From contig CM029634.1 in NCBI GenBank assembly GCA_017311315.1, positions 20,725,891 through 20,789,890 of the forward strand: a DNA stretch of 64,000 bases, in the 5' to 3' direction. Position 1 is the stretch's first letter; every line of letters starts with the position of its first letter. This DNA comes from Dendrocalamus latiflorus. Lineage: Eukaryota; Streptophyta; Magnoliopsida; Poales; Poaceae. Below the pieces are notes generated by a model. That model did no database searches and was not told where the DNA came from. It worked only from the letters and a program-made list of their open reading frames with translations. Positions 11,322-22,717 of this stretch are shown here, one piece after another. A program made the position numbers and the translations under genes.

Positions 11322-12216
11322 GAGCAACTCCAGCAGGGCCCCTACTTGGCCTCTCAAACTCAAATTTGAGAGCCAGAACAAAAAAAACTCAGCTCCAACA
11401 GGGCCCCTATTTGGCTCTCAAAAATAGGAGGCCTCTCAAATAAGGTCTCCAAGCCCTCATTCCTAGAGGCCCTCTCCTGGCTCTCATCCTTCGAGTTTTT
11501 TCCCGCTCAGTGAAACTTCCCGCGGTTCCGCGCACCAAAACCACCAACCCGAAGCAAATCCATTTGGTCCCTTGGCCAATTTCCCATTCCGTCCTCGCTC
11601 CCTTCCATGGCTTGCCCTCTCCGCCGCCTCTGACCTCCCAGGAGCGCCGCTGCGATCTCGCCGGAGATGGTGCCGGAGCCGCCACCGCCGCTCCCGGTGG
11701 CGCCGGAGCCGCCGCAGCTCCACGGCATGGTCATCATCTCCCTCCCTCCCCCCGACCAGCCCTCCAAGGGCAAGACCATCACCGCCTTCACCTACACCGA
11801 CGACGACGCCGCCGCCCCGACCCCGCCTCCGGCGCCGGCGATGTTTCCCGCGGCGACAAAGGCCAGGCGATCGAGGCGGGTGGCGGCAATGGTGCTCGTG
11901 CTGGGGGCGCTGGCTGTACCCCAAGGCGCGGCATGGGCGCGTGCTGCGGGAGTTCGGCGACGTCAAGCTTGCGGCCAGGAGGGTCGATGACCACGGCGGA
12001 CGGAGCGACGGCAGGAAGGCCAGGAACAAGTTGGAGGTCAAGACCGGATTTGAGGAGTGGGTCCCATGTGTCAGTGTGTAGTGGAATGGATTTGAGGGCT
12101 TAGATTTGAGGGGTGCTGTTGGAGTAGATGCAAAAAAAACTGGGACCTCAAAAATAGAAGGAGCTCTCAAATCAAAAGTAGGAACCCTGATTTGAAAGCT
12201 ATTGCTGGAGTTGCTC
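11322..12216. mobile_element. PIF/Harbinger-like element carrying a GC-rich exon
   Basis: The ends are inverted repeats GAGCAACTCCAGCA / TGCTGGAGTTGCTC. They are flanked by TAA on both sides (11319-11321 and 12217-12219), the TWA duplication typical of PIF/Harbinger and Tourist-like elements. Subterminal regions share CTCTCAAA and GGGCCCCTA-like words. No transposase is present. The interior, 11640-12080, is a GC-rich plus-strand block that looks like a host-gene first exon. Confidence 0.8.
11667..12081 (+). pseudogene. Captured host-gene exon inside the Harbinger-like element
   Basis: The frame from ATG 11667 begins MVPEPPPPLPVAPEPPQLHG and continues MVIISLPPPDQPSKGKTITA and FTYTDDDAA. It then runs into a basic patch (KARRSRR) and a hydrophobic run (VAAMVLVLGALAV), as in a cytosolic tail plus signal anchor. 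Further on the sense seems to pass to another frame (LYPKARHGRVLREFGDVKLA, then RKARNKLEVKTG), so frame changes are likely. The style resembles N-termini of grass membrane-anchored aspartyl-protease-like proteins, but I cannot name the family with confidence. It is bounded by the element's ends and is probably a non-functional transduplicate. Confidence 0.5.
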
Positions 12217-12219
12217 TAA

Positions 12220-12587
12220 CAACTGATTAATTTGGAAACACGCATGCAGCACCAACGTACGAAAAGACGGTGTACGTACGTACGTACGTACGGAGCAAGC
12301 ATATCAGGAGCCATTCTGTACGCTCTTGGTACCGTGTTTTTGTACGCCGAGCAGCTCAATTGTCTAATCTGGCCAGTGTCGGATCAGTGAGGGCTCGACA
12401 CGGTCCATACAAGATGAAACATGCAGTCCATACAAGATGAAACATGCAGGTACGTACGTGCTTCTGTGTTGCTTTCTGAGTTTCTGACCGGGAACCGCCG
12501 CTCAGTACTGCAACAGTAAAACTACTAGTAACAATTTTGCTATAAGCTTTATGCATTTTTTTCTTATGAGGAAACAAGTTTTAGTGT
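12220..12587. repeat. Spacer with TACG run and 24-bp tandem duplication
   Basis: A GTAC/TACG microsatellite lies at about 12270-12291. A 24-bp unit beginning TCCATACAAGATGAAACATG is repeated twice in tandem at about 12403-12450. Nothing else is recognised. Confidence 0.6.
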
Positions 12588-12825
12588 CTGTTCTTTACGG
12601 TTTCTAAATGTGGTTTTTGATTTTTACTATAGTATCCAACTTTTAAACGGAGTATTTTTTCAAGACGAGATCTACAAGTAATTGTAGTACATATTAAAAA
12701 CCCAACATCTGTATCAACCAAAATCGCAAATGAGTATCTCTCTCTGTAATCTCTATCACAAACAGCCAAAATTCAAAAATTTTAACTAAAATTTATAAAC
12801 CACAGCTATATCAAATATGCCTTTG
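12588..12825 (+). mobile_element. MITE family B, copy 1
   Basis: A non-coding element starting CTGTTCTTT and containing CTTTTAAACGGAGTATTTTTT, GTATCTCTCTCTGTA and ACCAAAATCGCA. These words are shared in order with 13638-13878 (reverse), 15626-15842, 25784-26018 and 30055-30305 (reverse). Edges are approximate. Confidence 0.6.
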
Positions 12826-13637
12826 TGCTTCGATTCTCGATACTTTGTATGGTCAAGAAACGCAAAGTAGAGCTTTCCATGAGCGCACCTTCGTCTTATC
12901 TTGTCTGCCTTTTGTTCCTACCCGTTAGTTCCCTTGCCGTTTGACCCTTTTATTCTCTCTATGTAGTTCGACCTGAGTATGCCTTTTTTTTCATTTGAGA
13001 CGTAGAAATTTCACATGGTGCAAACAATTTAATTTTCATACAAATCAAGAAAAAACCCCACAATTTAAACGGGGCCTTGGTCTTTTATACTAGTACTGTT
13101 AGTTCACTTGCTAGTTAGTAGGATATATGCTTACATAAACGGAAATGTAGTGTATATGTATATGTTGTGGTTACAGACCAAACAGAGAGAGATGGTAGTG
13201 GAGAGTGATGAAGATAAGTGTAATGGCCTGCCTCCTCCCCATGGTCGGTGTTCTACATATATACATGGGGAGTGCTTTTACAATTATGTCCTTACAGCTG
13301 ATTATCCCCTTCAGGGGTATTTGTGTCATTACACGTGGTCTATTCTGGGCCTTATAACTTCCTATCAGGCCTGCTGGGTTTAGGTGGGGGTCACCCCTAC
13401 GACAGTATACAAATACAAATCTGCACAATAGGCGTTTGACCTTGGCGTTTACATTTCAGAACAATCAGTTATAGTATTAGCGAGGCGGTAAGATAATACT
13501 CTAATATATACGACATGTGCCGATGAACTGCCGATTATTGTAACAAACACTACGATTTGTACGTACGTGGTAAGTGGCGTTCTCAATGCACGTGCTCAAC
13601 AATTAACGCCGGGGACTCGTGGTATATAAGTATACAG
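12826..13637. other. Gene-free spacer, possible decayed LTR
   Basis: No gene recognised. The 13160-13430 part, with CATGGTCGGTGTTCTACATA and GGTGGGGGTCACCCCTACG, has the texture of a decayed LTR, but I found no partner copy in the window. Confidence 0.35.
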
Positions 13638-13878
13638 GCTGTTCTTTTTGACTGAAGCTTATGAATTTTGATTGTGGCTTGTGACTTTTGAGCTATTCGT
13701 GTGAGAAATTACAGAGTAACAGAAACTAATATACGGTTTTTGCCGATATAAATGAAATCAGTACAGTATGTACTACAATTAACTAGTAGACCCTATCTTA
13801 AAAAGATACTCCGTTTAAAAGCTAGTTACTGTAGAAAATCCAAAAAGTAGTTTTTAGAAGCTGAAAAGAACAGACCCA
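13638..13878 (-). mobile_element. MITE family B, copy 2
   Basis: Reverse-oriented copy. The ends CTGTTCTTTTTGACTGAAGC and the inverse of AGCTGAAAAGAACAG form imperfect terminal repeats of about 15 bp. It contains AAAGATACTCCGTTTAAAAG. No protein. Confidence 0.65.
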
Positions 13879-14085
13879 TAGCCTCTCCATTGAACCTAGT
13901 TGAATGAAGGAATAGGCCTAATGGCCCATTTGGTCCATGCATCTAACACTCCCTAATCTAAGTATGGACATAGAGAACACATCAACTAGATCCAATCGAC
14001 GCAGATTGAAGGTATAATGCAATATTTTGTTAAGTACATAAATGAAGGATTTGTATCTAGTTTGGCTATTGCTAAAGACCTTGCA

Positions 14086-14090
<5 letters not shown>

Positions 14091-14178
<88 letters not shown>

Positions 14179-14202
14179 CATATATGTGTATATATATATG
14201 TG

Positions 14203-14236
<34 letters not shown>

Positions 14237-14298
14237 CATATGTGTGTATATATATATACATATATATATATATATACATATGTGTGTATATATATATA

Positions 14299-14333
<35 letters not shown>

Positions 14334-14335
14334 GA
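14091..14335. repeat. (TA)n microsatellite with TG-interrupted right half
   Basis: Pure TA dinucleotides run from 14091 to about 14170. TA tracts interrupted by ATGTG and ACATATG follow to 14335. Tyr-Ile open frames over it on both strands are artefacts. Confidence 0.97.
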
Positions 14336-14339
14336 ATAT

Positions 14340-14941
14340 GAATATGGATTCATCATTTTTGATAAAACTCCAAGGAAAAAATAATTCGATAAAAGTGATT
14401 ACAATAAAGAAATTCTATTGGCTGAAAAGGCTTTTGAAGTTAATTACTTTTTTTTGTTATGGTGGATGTGGAAAATGCTTCGTTAAAAAAATAGATTTGA
14501 AGAACTTAAAGCGTTTAAAAGTATAATTGGGTTTTTACTTCGCTCAAAAACCATAAAGTCATTGGATGATGTCGAACTAAGAAAGAGTTGCACTAAATTT
14601 GCTGATATTTTTTCTCGAAATGATTCATTTGATGTTGAGTTAGCTGAACTTATTTTGAATTAGGAATGATGCAAATGACTTTGCCATATGTGCCAATGTC
14701 TGCTATTGAGATTTTTGAGTTTGTTAGAGATATAAACAGCTACCCAAATATTTTGATAGCTAAAAAAAGTTTTTCAGAGCTAAAATTATTGAAAAACTAT
14801 TTGAGGTTATTAATGCCACATGAAAGATTGAATGGTCTAGCCACCTTGTGCATTGAGAAGGATATTTTGGATCAGATTGATGTTGATACTATTATCTATG
14901 ATTTTGCATCTAGAAATGTTAGAAGAAATTGCTTTCTGTGA
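14340..14941 (+). pseudogene. Degenerate DUF4371-type hAT transposase, C-terminal part
   Basis: This is the dimerisation end of a TTF/zinc-finger-MYM-like hAT transposase. Successive frames read [49 protein letters not shown] and finally (14666-14941) MMQMTLPYVPMSAIEIFEF through LKLLKNYLR, RLNGLATLCIEKDILDQIDV and FASRNVRRNCFL. Several frameshifts and stops break the upstream part. The region that usually reads VPVTVASAERSFSKLK is shortened to KKSFSELK, so the core of the hAT dimerisation signature is lost. It abuts the TA repeat, which may have expanded within or at the edge of the gene. It matches the family of the N-terminal gene at 63054. Confidence 0.75.
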
Positions 14942-15625
14942 TCATTATCTTCATAACTCGCTTACTTATTTAGCGGGTGATAGATGATGGTGCATTTAGC
15001 TTGGTTTGGCTAATGTAGTCTTCTCCTAAATTATTTTGTCCTTAATAGCGTGTTATAGTCTGCTAAGACTTATTCATTATATTAATGTGCCAGTGAATTG
15101 TCGCCACTAGGTATTTTGTATTTTTGTGATGCTATGTCTGATGTTTACAAGATTGAACTTTAGTTTTTGCAATTGAAATAAAAGGTATTGTTACATATTT
15201 ATGTTAGAATGAAGAGACTTCACTTTGTCACGCCCTAGGGATTCCAAAATGTCAGGAACACCCTGCCTATTCGCATTGTCTTCTGCTTGGAGAAGGTACA
15301 ATACAATATGAACAACTAGTTTTTTGAAGCAGCTTTACCATTTCTCTCGCTCCGAGGATAAGTCAGGTATCACAGGCGCATCTGTATCTCATTCCTCTCG
15401 CCCTCATCTCATACACGTATCTCTCCTTCACATTTTGCACCACTTATTCCCTCCTTCTAAAAGTTACTTTTATTAGTCATTACTATTTATTTGAGGCAAG
15501 AACACATACGGAAACAGGTTTGGATTCGAGTAGGTTTCGAATTTGTCTAGGTAATGGGGCTGCATGCAAATGTATTCCAAATATCATAGCTATGGCGCGC
15601 GCCTTTCTGAATTAGGGGTGGGTCT
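14942..15625. other. Gene-free spacer
   Basis: Probably 3' flanking DNA of the hAT remnant followed by unremarkable intergenic sequence. No terminal repeat of the hAT copy could be fixed here. Confidence 0.4.
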
Positions 15626-15842
15626 TTTTGGACTTATAGTGTAGTTTTCTACAATAACTAGCTTTTAAATTGAGTATTTTTTTAAAATAGGGTCTATAAG
15701 TCAATTGTAGTTGACACTGTCCTGACTTCATCTATATTGACCAAAATTGCACGCGAGTATCTCTCTGTGTACTCTATCTCGTAAATAGTCAGAATTAAAA
15801 ATTTTAAACCAAAAGCCATAAGCCACATCTCAAACACAACCC
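15626..15842 (+). mobile_element. MITE family B, copy 3
   Basis: Shares TCTACAATAACTAGCTTTTAAA, GAGTATTTTTTTAAAATAGG, GACCAAAATTGCACGCGAGT and ATCTCTCTGTGTACTC words in order with the other family B copies. Edges are approximate. Confidence 0.6.
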
Positions 15843-16007
15843 ACCCTAGATATATATGACTTTGTAGAAAGTAGAGCTATTCCTCAAGAATTCATATGAA
15901 ATTCCTGTCTCAAATAGCTAGCATGGCTCATGATGACCGATGAGCGACTCGAAATGCCTACTCGAACTTCATAGAAACTATTACAGTGCAAATTCTAATA
16001 GGATTCT

Positions 16008-17950
16008 GTAACGCCTCTATTTCTGGGGTCATGATTGCTCAGCTGCGAGTACCGTAGATGAGTGTACACCATTTCCAACATAAGTTTAAGCATAAAAACT
16101 AGACTTTACTACAAAATTAAGCCAAGTTTTACACAACAGGGCGTGCGGCCCAAAGTTATAATACAATACAAAAGAACTCCACAGGCATGCTTGAGCATAG
16201 AATAAACCCTAACACCAAGCATTGTCTACATCGTAGGGGTCGTCAAAGCCTTTCTCAATGGTTCCTTCATTGTTTTCCCAAGCATTTTCTGTTAATAGTT
16301 TACCAAGCGTGAGTACAACAACCGTATTCAACAAGTCACATGGGAAACACTATATAGCTGCTGTTCCATTTTCTGAAATAGTACATCATATCCTTATAGT
16401 AGATATTCAATAGATTTGAGCAGATACTAAACCAGATTAGACAAGTCAATGCATTCTAAACATTTATTGTACAAGAAATAACAGTGTATAAATAACATAA
16501 TAAAAATACATATAAGTAAGTAATTAAAGGAGTGTAGGTTTAATATGATCAAAGACATGTGAGCTTCTTCCTCCTGGACTGGCCGACTTTCAATGTTGTG
16601 ATCTAACGCAAAATAAAAGAAAATAATTCAATTCCATGCTCGCAAGGTTGAGCTAGGAACAAAAAATCAAAGACATAAAATCCAAGAAAAACCAAATAAA
16701 ATAGGTTTTGGATTTATAGAAGTTTGGTATGGGAAAACAAAGCTGAGGAATAGATAGACGGGTTTGAAATGGTCAAAATGGATGTATATATGTATTTTCG
16801 GGTTTGCAATGTTTATGGCAGGTCCAATCACTGTTCATGCCGAACCCGTCGCTACAGTGTTTTGGTCGGCCCGACTTATTAACTGATTTGGTCTGCTACT
16901 ATGCGGCCCATGATGAACAGTGCCATCTTCTTCAACCGTCTGCGCGCGGCAACGGAAAACAGAGGAAGAAGGCAACGTCAATTGGTGGGGCTAAGGTGAT
17001 CTGTGATGGGTTTTGGGGCTGTGGTCGGGTTCCTGGTGATGTGGGGAATCCGTTTTTGGGGTCGACAGTGGTAGGGGAGTTGGCATTCACCGGCGGCGAG
17101 GTCTCCTCTTCTCGAAGCTTTTGAATGGCACGAGGCTTAACGGTGGGTTAATCATATGGTAGCGTTAGGGTTTGGGCATTACTAGGGTTAGAGAAAGCTC
17201 GGGGAAGTGGTGGATCGAGTCAGGGATGGTTGTGTTGGGCTATCCACAGTGAGGCTCCAGGGCCGAGCGGCGACGATAGTCGCTAGGGTAGGAGAGGTTT
17301 TGGGAAGATATGGCAAAGCTTCGATGGTGTTTCTGGGAGTGTGAGGGTGCTACGATTGGAAGCAATTGGAATGTAATTGACTAGTTACCGAGAATTGGTA
17401 TATGGCTTACTTTGAGGTCTTTAGGTGGTTGCCGGCGAGGCTCTGGTCGAGTGTCTAATTGGGGTGTGGAGGTGGCTCATTGGACGGCTATGCAATGTCT
17501 GGAGGAGGTCTCGGGCTTTTATAGCTATTCTATGGCAGTTCGGTACAGGGACGGGGTTTTGGCGGCAACAGCACGTGGTAGAGGTCGGGAAGGCGCTGCG
17601 CGGTTGGCAGAGGAAATGCACTGGCTACCTCGGGTGTAGCAATGTGGTGGTCAAAAGGTGACAGATGATGTCATGTCAGTCGCAAGAGAGAGAGAGAGAG
17701 AGTAGAGAAAGTAGGTAGATCGGTAAGGCGGCGGCGGGCACGGCCGGCGGCTCTGATGTGCGACCAGGGCAATTAAGATGGGAGTATGGTTTCCAAATTG
17801 TTGTAGAGGAGTGGTAGTGGCGAGAAGGCGCGAAAGTGAGCGAGAGAGACCGGGCAGTGGCAGTGGCGATTTTTTTGGGACAATGAACAGTGTGCGTGCT
17901 AATTGGGTTGGAGGGTGAGATGAGGCTGAGAATTTAGAGCATGAAGGGCT
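16008..17950 (+). mobile_element. Non-coding LTR-like repeat block (TGTAACGCC start)
   Basis: The block begins TGTAACGCCTCTATTTCTGG, a start common to many grass LTR elements. It shifts from an AT-rich left part to a GC-rich right part with GGCGGCGAGG-like words. Layout and orientation resemble the block at 37258-39910. No gag or pol protein is visible and no second LTR was found. The call is tentative and the right edge is approximate. A GA microsatellite lies at 17690-17702. Confidence 0.4.
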
Positions 17951-18568
17951 AAGATTTGAGCTAGATTGAGCCAAAGTTCACAAGAAATCAAAATCAAACG
18001 AGAATTCAAATTTCCTTTGAAATTTTTGATTTTGTTTCAGGTTCTTGCAAAATTCCCGCGTTAGTGACGGTGCAAATCGAAAGGAATGGGAGACGAGGCA
18101 AGTCAAGCTGAACCCGAGCTCGGCTTGACTATTACTCAATTAAGTAGCTCTCTTGACAGTCTGATGTATGTGCCGCTTGGTGCGTTAGTAGGTTCAAAGG
18201 AAGTACGAAGAAGTTGCGTCATGCATGCATGTCTATGATTTATATCTTAACCTAAGTTTATGAAGTCATCCATCAATGACCAAGTTCTTTTCAATCATAT
18301 ACTTTATAATTTTTTAAATTAAATAAATAAAATAATTTCTTTATCGTTATTTTAAAATATTTTATCAAGGTACATTTTTCAAAACCATGAATGAAAGTCC
18401 TCACCCATAAGGAACGGCCGAAAAGACTTGGCCCACGTTGAGCCGAACTGCCCAAGCCATGCGACCAGCCACTTGTCTTCAACCGACCATCTGACGACGT
18501 GTCTTTTCACTCACATCTCTACAGTCCTACGTACATGCTGCCGTGTTCGCAGTATAACTCTCCATGAA
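17951..18568. other. Gene-free spacer left of the copia element
   Basis: No conserved frame or repeat pair recognised. The last five bases plus the next five (ATTTC at 18569-18573) are the target-site duplication of the retrotransposon. Confidence 0.45.
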
Positions 18569-18573
18569 ATTTC

Positions 18574-18758
18574 TATTGCAAGAGGGAACAAGTGATTGCA
18601 AATGAAGTGTTGATTTCATTCATTAAACTCTGAATCAGTACATGGTACATATTTATAGATGAAGAGGGGGTGGTATGAATAGATGTTTGTTCATGAAGAA
18701 GAGTCTGTTTGAAGAAGGCATCTGCACATTGGGCACCCTTTACTTTTAGTTTGTAACA
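18574..18758 (-). repeat. 3' LTR of the copia element
   Basis: 185 bp, on the minus strand TGTTACAAAC to TTGCAATA. It is paired with 25215-25399 and has five transition differences. The outer base abuts the ATTTC duplication. Confidence 0.95.
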
Positions 18759-18770
18759 CTCCCCCTTGAC
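18759..18770 (-). other. Polypurine tract of the copia element
   Basis: The minus strand reads GTCAAGGGGGAG directly before the 3' LTR, the expected place and composition for the primer of plus-strand DNA synthesis. Confidence 0.9.
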
Positions 18771-19092
18771 CAATGTGTTTCATATGATCACCTTGATTCA
18801 TCATCTTAGAAAAACTCCTCCAAAACCCTGTATGAAAAATATGAGGAGAATTGATAGAGTAGATATGCCATGAAAAACTCCTTTAAAACCCTGTGGGAAA
18901 ATTTAAGGAGAAAATTTGATATGGCATATATTTGATTATATCTCCTTAAAAACCCCTGTGGGGAAAATAGAGATATAATATATTTATGATTACGTTGTCA
19001 TATTGCCTCATTAAAAACCTTAATGAGAAACCTTAGAGGGAAAACTCATAAAGGAAAAAAGAGTACAATATTTATATTGAACGGGTTAAATC

Positions 19093-19755
19093 TTAGGAGA
19101 TTTCTCCCCCTGATATCTGCAAATCACGTAGTCTACGCATACCAATTTCACAAACACATTTCTGAAATGTGGAAGTTGGTAATGACTTGGTGAATAAGTC
19201 TGCGAGATTATCACAAGACTTAGTTTGCAGAATATTTATTTCCCCACTCTCTTGCAATTCATGTGGGTAAAATAGTTTGGGTGCAATATGTTTTGTGATA
19301 TTGCTCTTTATGTAACCCGTTTGCATTTGAACAACGCAAGCAGCATTATCTTCGTAGATAATGGTAGGTGATGCGATAGTACCTATACCACATGATTGTT
19401 GTATGTGGTTAATCATTCCGCGAAGCCATACACATTCAGAATGATTAGTGGATGTAGCCACTAGAGTCTGTTTCGAAGATTTCCAAGAGATGGCTGTTCC
19501 ACCGTGTAAAAATACAAAGCCTGTTTGAGATCTGGTATTATGGGGATCTGATAAATAGCCAGCATCAGTATATCCTATTAAATCCACATTTTTATTCTTC
19601 TGGAAGAATAGACCGAGATCTTTAGTGCCTTGAAGATATCTAAGGATATTCTTCACTCCTACCCAATATTTTTTTTTAGTTGGAGCAGCGCTATATCTAG
19701 CAAGTAGATTTACTGCAAATGCAATATCCGGCCGGGTGCAATTTGCAAGGTACAT
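19093..19755 (-). pseudogene. copia RNase H and C-terminal pol
   Basis: The frame carries the end of the reverse transcriptase connection region (CTRPDIAFAVNLLARYS) and RNase H. RNase H signatures include GYTDAGYLSDPHNTRSQTGF, a catalytic-type Asp in IYEDNAACV and TKHIAPKLF. RNase H degrades RNA in RNA-DNA hybrids during reverse transcription. It is joined to the preceding frame only across a one-base deletion near 19790-19795. It ends at a natural-looking stop about 320 bp before the polypurine tract. Confidence 0.9.
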
Positions 19756-20987
19756 AAGCGCTCCGATGACACTGAGATATGGAACCTCGGGTCCAATAGC
19801 TCTTCATTGTCATCTCGGGGTCTAAATGGATCTTTATCCCTGTCGAGAGATCGAACAACCATGGGGGTTTTCGATGGATATGCTTTGTCCATATTGAATT
19901 TCTCCAATATTTTCTGGACATAGGCTGATTGATGCACTATGATGCATGTATGAAGGTGCTCAAGTTGTATACCTAAGCAAAATTTGATTTTACCCAAATC
20001 CTTTATTTCAAATTCCGTCATAAGATGATTACGTGCTTCATCTATATCTTGTGTGTTACCAACGATGTTGAGATCATCAACATACACAGATATAATGCAA
20101 AATCCTGTTGAGGATCTTTTAATGAATACGCATGGGTAATCATCATTGTTGGAGTATCCCTTTTTGGTTAGGAACTCACTTAGTCGGTTGTACCAAATTC
20201 TTCCCGACTGTTTCAAGCCGCATAAAGACTTGTTTAATTTTACACAATACATATTGCGATTTGCGTTCGGATTCAGAATTGAAATTCCATCGGGAACTTT
20301 CATGTATATGTCCGAATCAAGTGACCCATAAAGATATGCCGTCACTACATCCATCAGCTGAAAAGATAGATGATTTTTAACTGCCAATGAGATTAAGTAT
20401 CGGAATGTTATTCTATTCATTACTGGAGAATAAGTTTCATTGAAATCAATGTCGGGTCTCTGCGTGAACCCTTGTGCTACAAGCCTTGCTTTGTATCTCA
20501 CCACCTCATTGTTTTCATTCCGTTTGCAGACGAAAACCCATTTGAAACTGACAGGGAATACTTTGGGAGGTGTATGCATCACTTTGGTGAATACATTTCT
20601 TTTCTTGAGCGAGGCTAACTCCTCTTGAATTGCATCCTTCCATTGAATCCAGTCCGAGTGTTGTTTGCACTCTGCCATGGTCTTGGGATCTGGATCATTT
20701 TGAAGGTTGTTTGCAATTGTTGTGGAGAAATAAATGTCGACAATTGTAGTCTTACGATCGTATGATTCTCCAGAATCAGTATAGTTTGTGGAAATTTTTT
20801 GGACCCCTGATGACTCAATGTTATTTTCCAAAATATTTGAGTGTGGGTATTCCGATGTCCCAGGATCAGATATTGAGTGCATTGTTGATCTGGGTACAAG
20901 GATCCTTTGGTGTCTATCAACTTGAGGTTGATCTGCATTTACATTATTTTGTTTCCTTTGTCGCTTGTTAGAAGCTGTATCCGCCAT
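19710..20987 (-). pseudogene. copia reverse transcriptase frame
   Basis: The 425-codon frame opens with the basic linker after integrase (SNKRQRKQNN). It then shows the copia RT domain: WIQWKDAIQEEL, the FKWVFVCKRN strand, KARLVAQGFTQRPDIDFNET, NKSLCGLKQSGRIWYNRL and the catalytic YVDD box. The methionine at 20987 is not the natural start. The same frame runs upstream to a premature stop at 21015-21017 and, past it, into integrase-tail sequence, as expected of a single polyprotein. Its last 25 codons are read in a shifted frame. Confidence 0.95.
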
Positions 20988-22222
20988 TTGTGCCGTACTT
21001 CTCCCCCTCTTATTTTAAACTGGGAGTTGAGTGGTATTTTGCGGTACCTCCACTCTTTCAGGTACATTTCTGGCAAGATTATAGGAATTTGTGACACCCT
21101 TATAATCAATAAATGCATCTGGCAGGTTATTTGCAATGTTTTGCAAATGAATGAGTTTCTGAACTTGAAGTTCAGTCTCTCTGGTACGTGAGTCTGAGGC
21201 AGGAATGCCTTGAACATTCCAATTAATTTCCTGACATTCAGTTTGGTACTTGTTGTCTCCCCTAATGCCGGGAAATGTTCCTCATTGAATATGCAATCAG
21301 CGTACCGGGCTGTAAACAGGTCCCCTGTTAGGGGCTCGAGGTATTTTATGATTGACGGAGATTTATACCCAACATAGATCCCAAGTTTCCTGTGAGGTCC
21401 CATTGAGGTACGCTGCGGTGGTGAGATCGGTACGTATGTAGCGCAACCGAGCTTTCGCAGATGGGAAATATCTGGTGGATTTCCACGTGGTAATTGTAGT
21501 GGGGAAGTGCTATGATAAGCAGTTGGACGCAATTGGATTAAGTTAGCAGCGTGTAAAACTGCATGACCCCAATATGATGTTGGTAAGTTGCAATTCTGTA
21601 ATAATAGTCTAGCAATGAGCTTGATTCTCTTGATAAGAGATTCTGCTAAACCATTTTGTGTATGGACATATGGAACAGAGTGTTGAACTTGTATCCCAAG
21701 AGCCATACAATCGTCATTGAAGGCATGGTATGAAAATTCAGCAGCATTATCCATTCGAATTGATTGAATTCGATATTCAGGGTAATGTGCTCGTAATTGG
21801 ATAATTTGACCAATTAACGTAGCAAATGCATGGTTTCGTGTGGATAAAAGACACACATGTGACCATCTAGTAGATGCGTCAATGAGAACCATGAAATATC
21901 TGAACGGTCCACACAACGGTTGTATAGGACCACATATATCTCCTTGAATGCGTTCAAGGAATTTAAGTGGTTCAGCTCTGATTTTAAGATAAGAGGGTTT
22001 TAAAATCAATTTTCCGGTGGCACAGGAAGTGCACACAAAATCTGAGGATTCCGGAAATTTTGTCTTGAGGTATGTATGACCAATTGAATTGCTAATAATT
22101 TTCCTCATCATTCCAATGCCTGGGTGGCCAAGGCGATCATGCCATGTTTGGAATGTGTTAATGTTTTGGAAAATTACTTTGTACGCAATATGTTGAACGG
22201 ATTTGATGTATGTATAGTACAA
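20939..22222 (-). pseudogene. copia integrase frame
   Basis: Integrase inserts the cDNA copy into host DNA. The frame shows the GAG-pre-integrase zinc region (WHDRLGHPG, CTSCATGK) and the catalytic Asp-Asp-Glu: QGDICGPI, RMDNAAEFS and NGLAESLIKR. Beyond about 21260 the true frame is lost through a missing base in a G run (C run at 21259-21262 on the plus strand), so the last 100 codons are out of frame. The methionine at 22222 is not a real start, since the polyprotein should continue from protease. Confidence 0.95.
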
Positions 22223-22601
22223 TCCGGAGGGTAAAGATGGAATTTTTTTCTAGTACTTGTGTGCCATATCCGTTGTTTTTGGTTAAGAGGAGATATTCCT
22301 CTTTGTTGTCATTTTGGGTTTCAATATGGAAACCATTCTGACGGATATCTCTATAACTAAGTAGGGTACATGTTGAATCGGGATACAAGAGTGCATCCAC
22401 AATTTCCAATTGTGTACCCATAGGGAGAGTGATAGAGGCGCGACCAGAGTCTACTATCGTTGCATCGCATCTAGCGATGGTTAAAACATTTCCTTTCCTC
22501 CTAGTAAGAGTTAGGAAATATTTTGTGTCCCTAAGTATAGAGTTTGTAGTTCCACTATCCACAAGGCATAATTCCTCCTCCATTGGATCGACTCCAAAAA
22601 T
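22158..22601 (-). pseudogene. copia protease frame
   Basis: The aspartic protease active site is seen as LVDSGTTNSIL close to the start of the frame. The in-frame segment begins at 22601, right after an AG acceptor, and its first methionine is at 22583. An extra base in an A run (T run 22243-22249 on the plus strand) shifts the frame, so the final 30 codons are out of register with the following integrase frame. Confidence 0.9.
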
Positions 22602-22717
22602 CTATATACACAAAACAAGAATTTAATGAAATTCTTGTAGTATATATAGAATACATACAAACTTTTATTTTACAATATCGAATATGTTCGATATATGATT
22701 GTAGCATACAAGCTTAC
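22602..22717 (-). other. Candidate gag-pol intron in the copia element
   Basis: The minus strand shows a consensus donor GTAAGC starting at 22717 and an acceptor TATATAG ending at 22602. They enclose 116 bp of AT-rich sequence with in-frame stops. Removal would join the gag frame (286 whole codons from 23575) to the protease frame in phase 0. This is inference from splice consensus and frame arithmetic only. A stop-separated gag with separate translation of pol is the alternative. Confidence 0.6.

Noticed and set aside
14091..14335. Long Tyr-Ile open frames on both strands
   Set aside because: They are translations of a TA microsatellite, not proteins. The same applies to 58309-58506.
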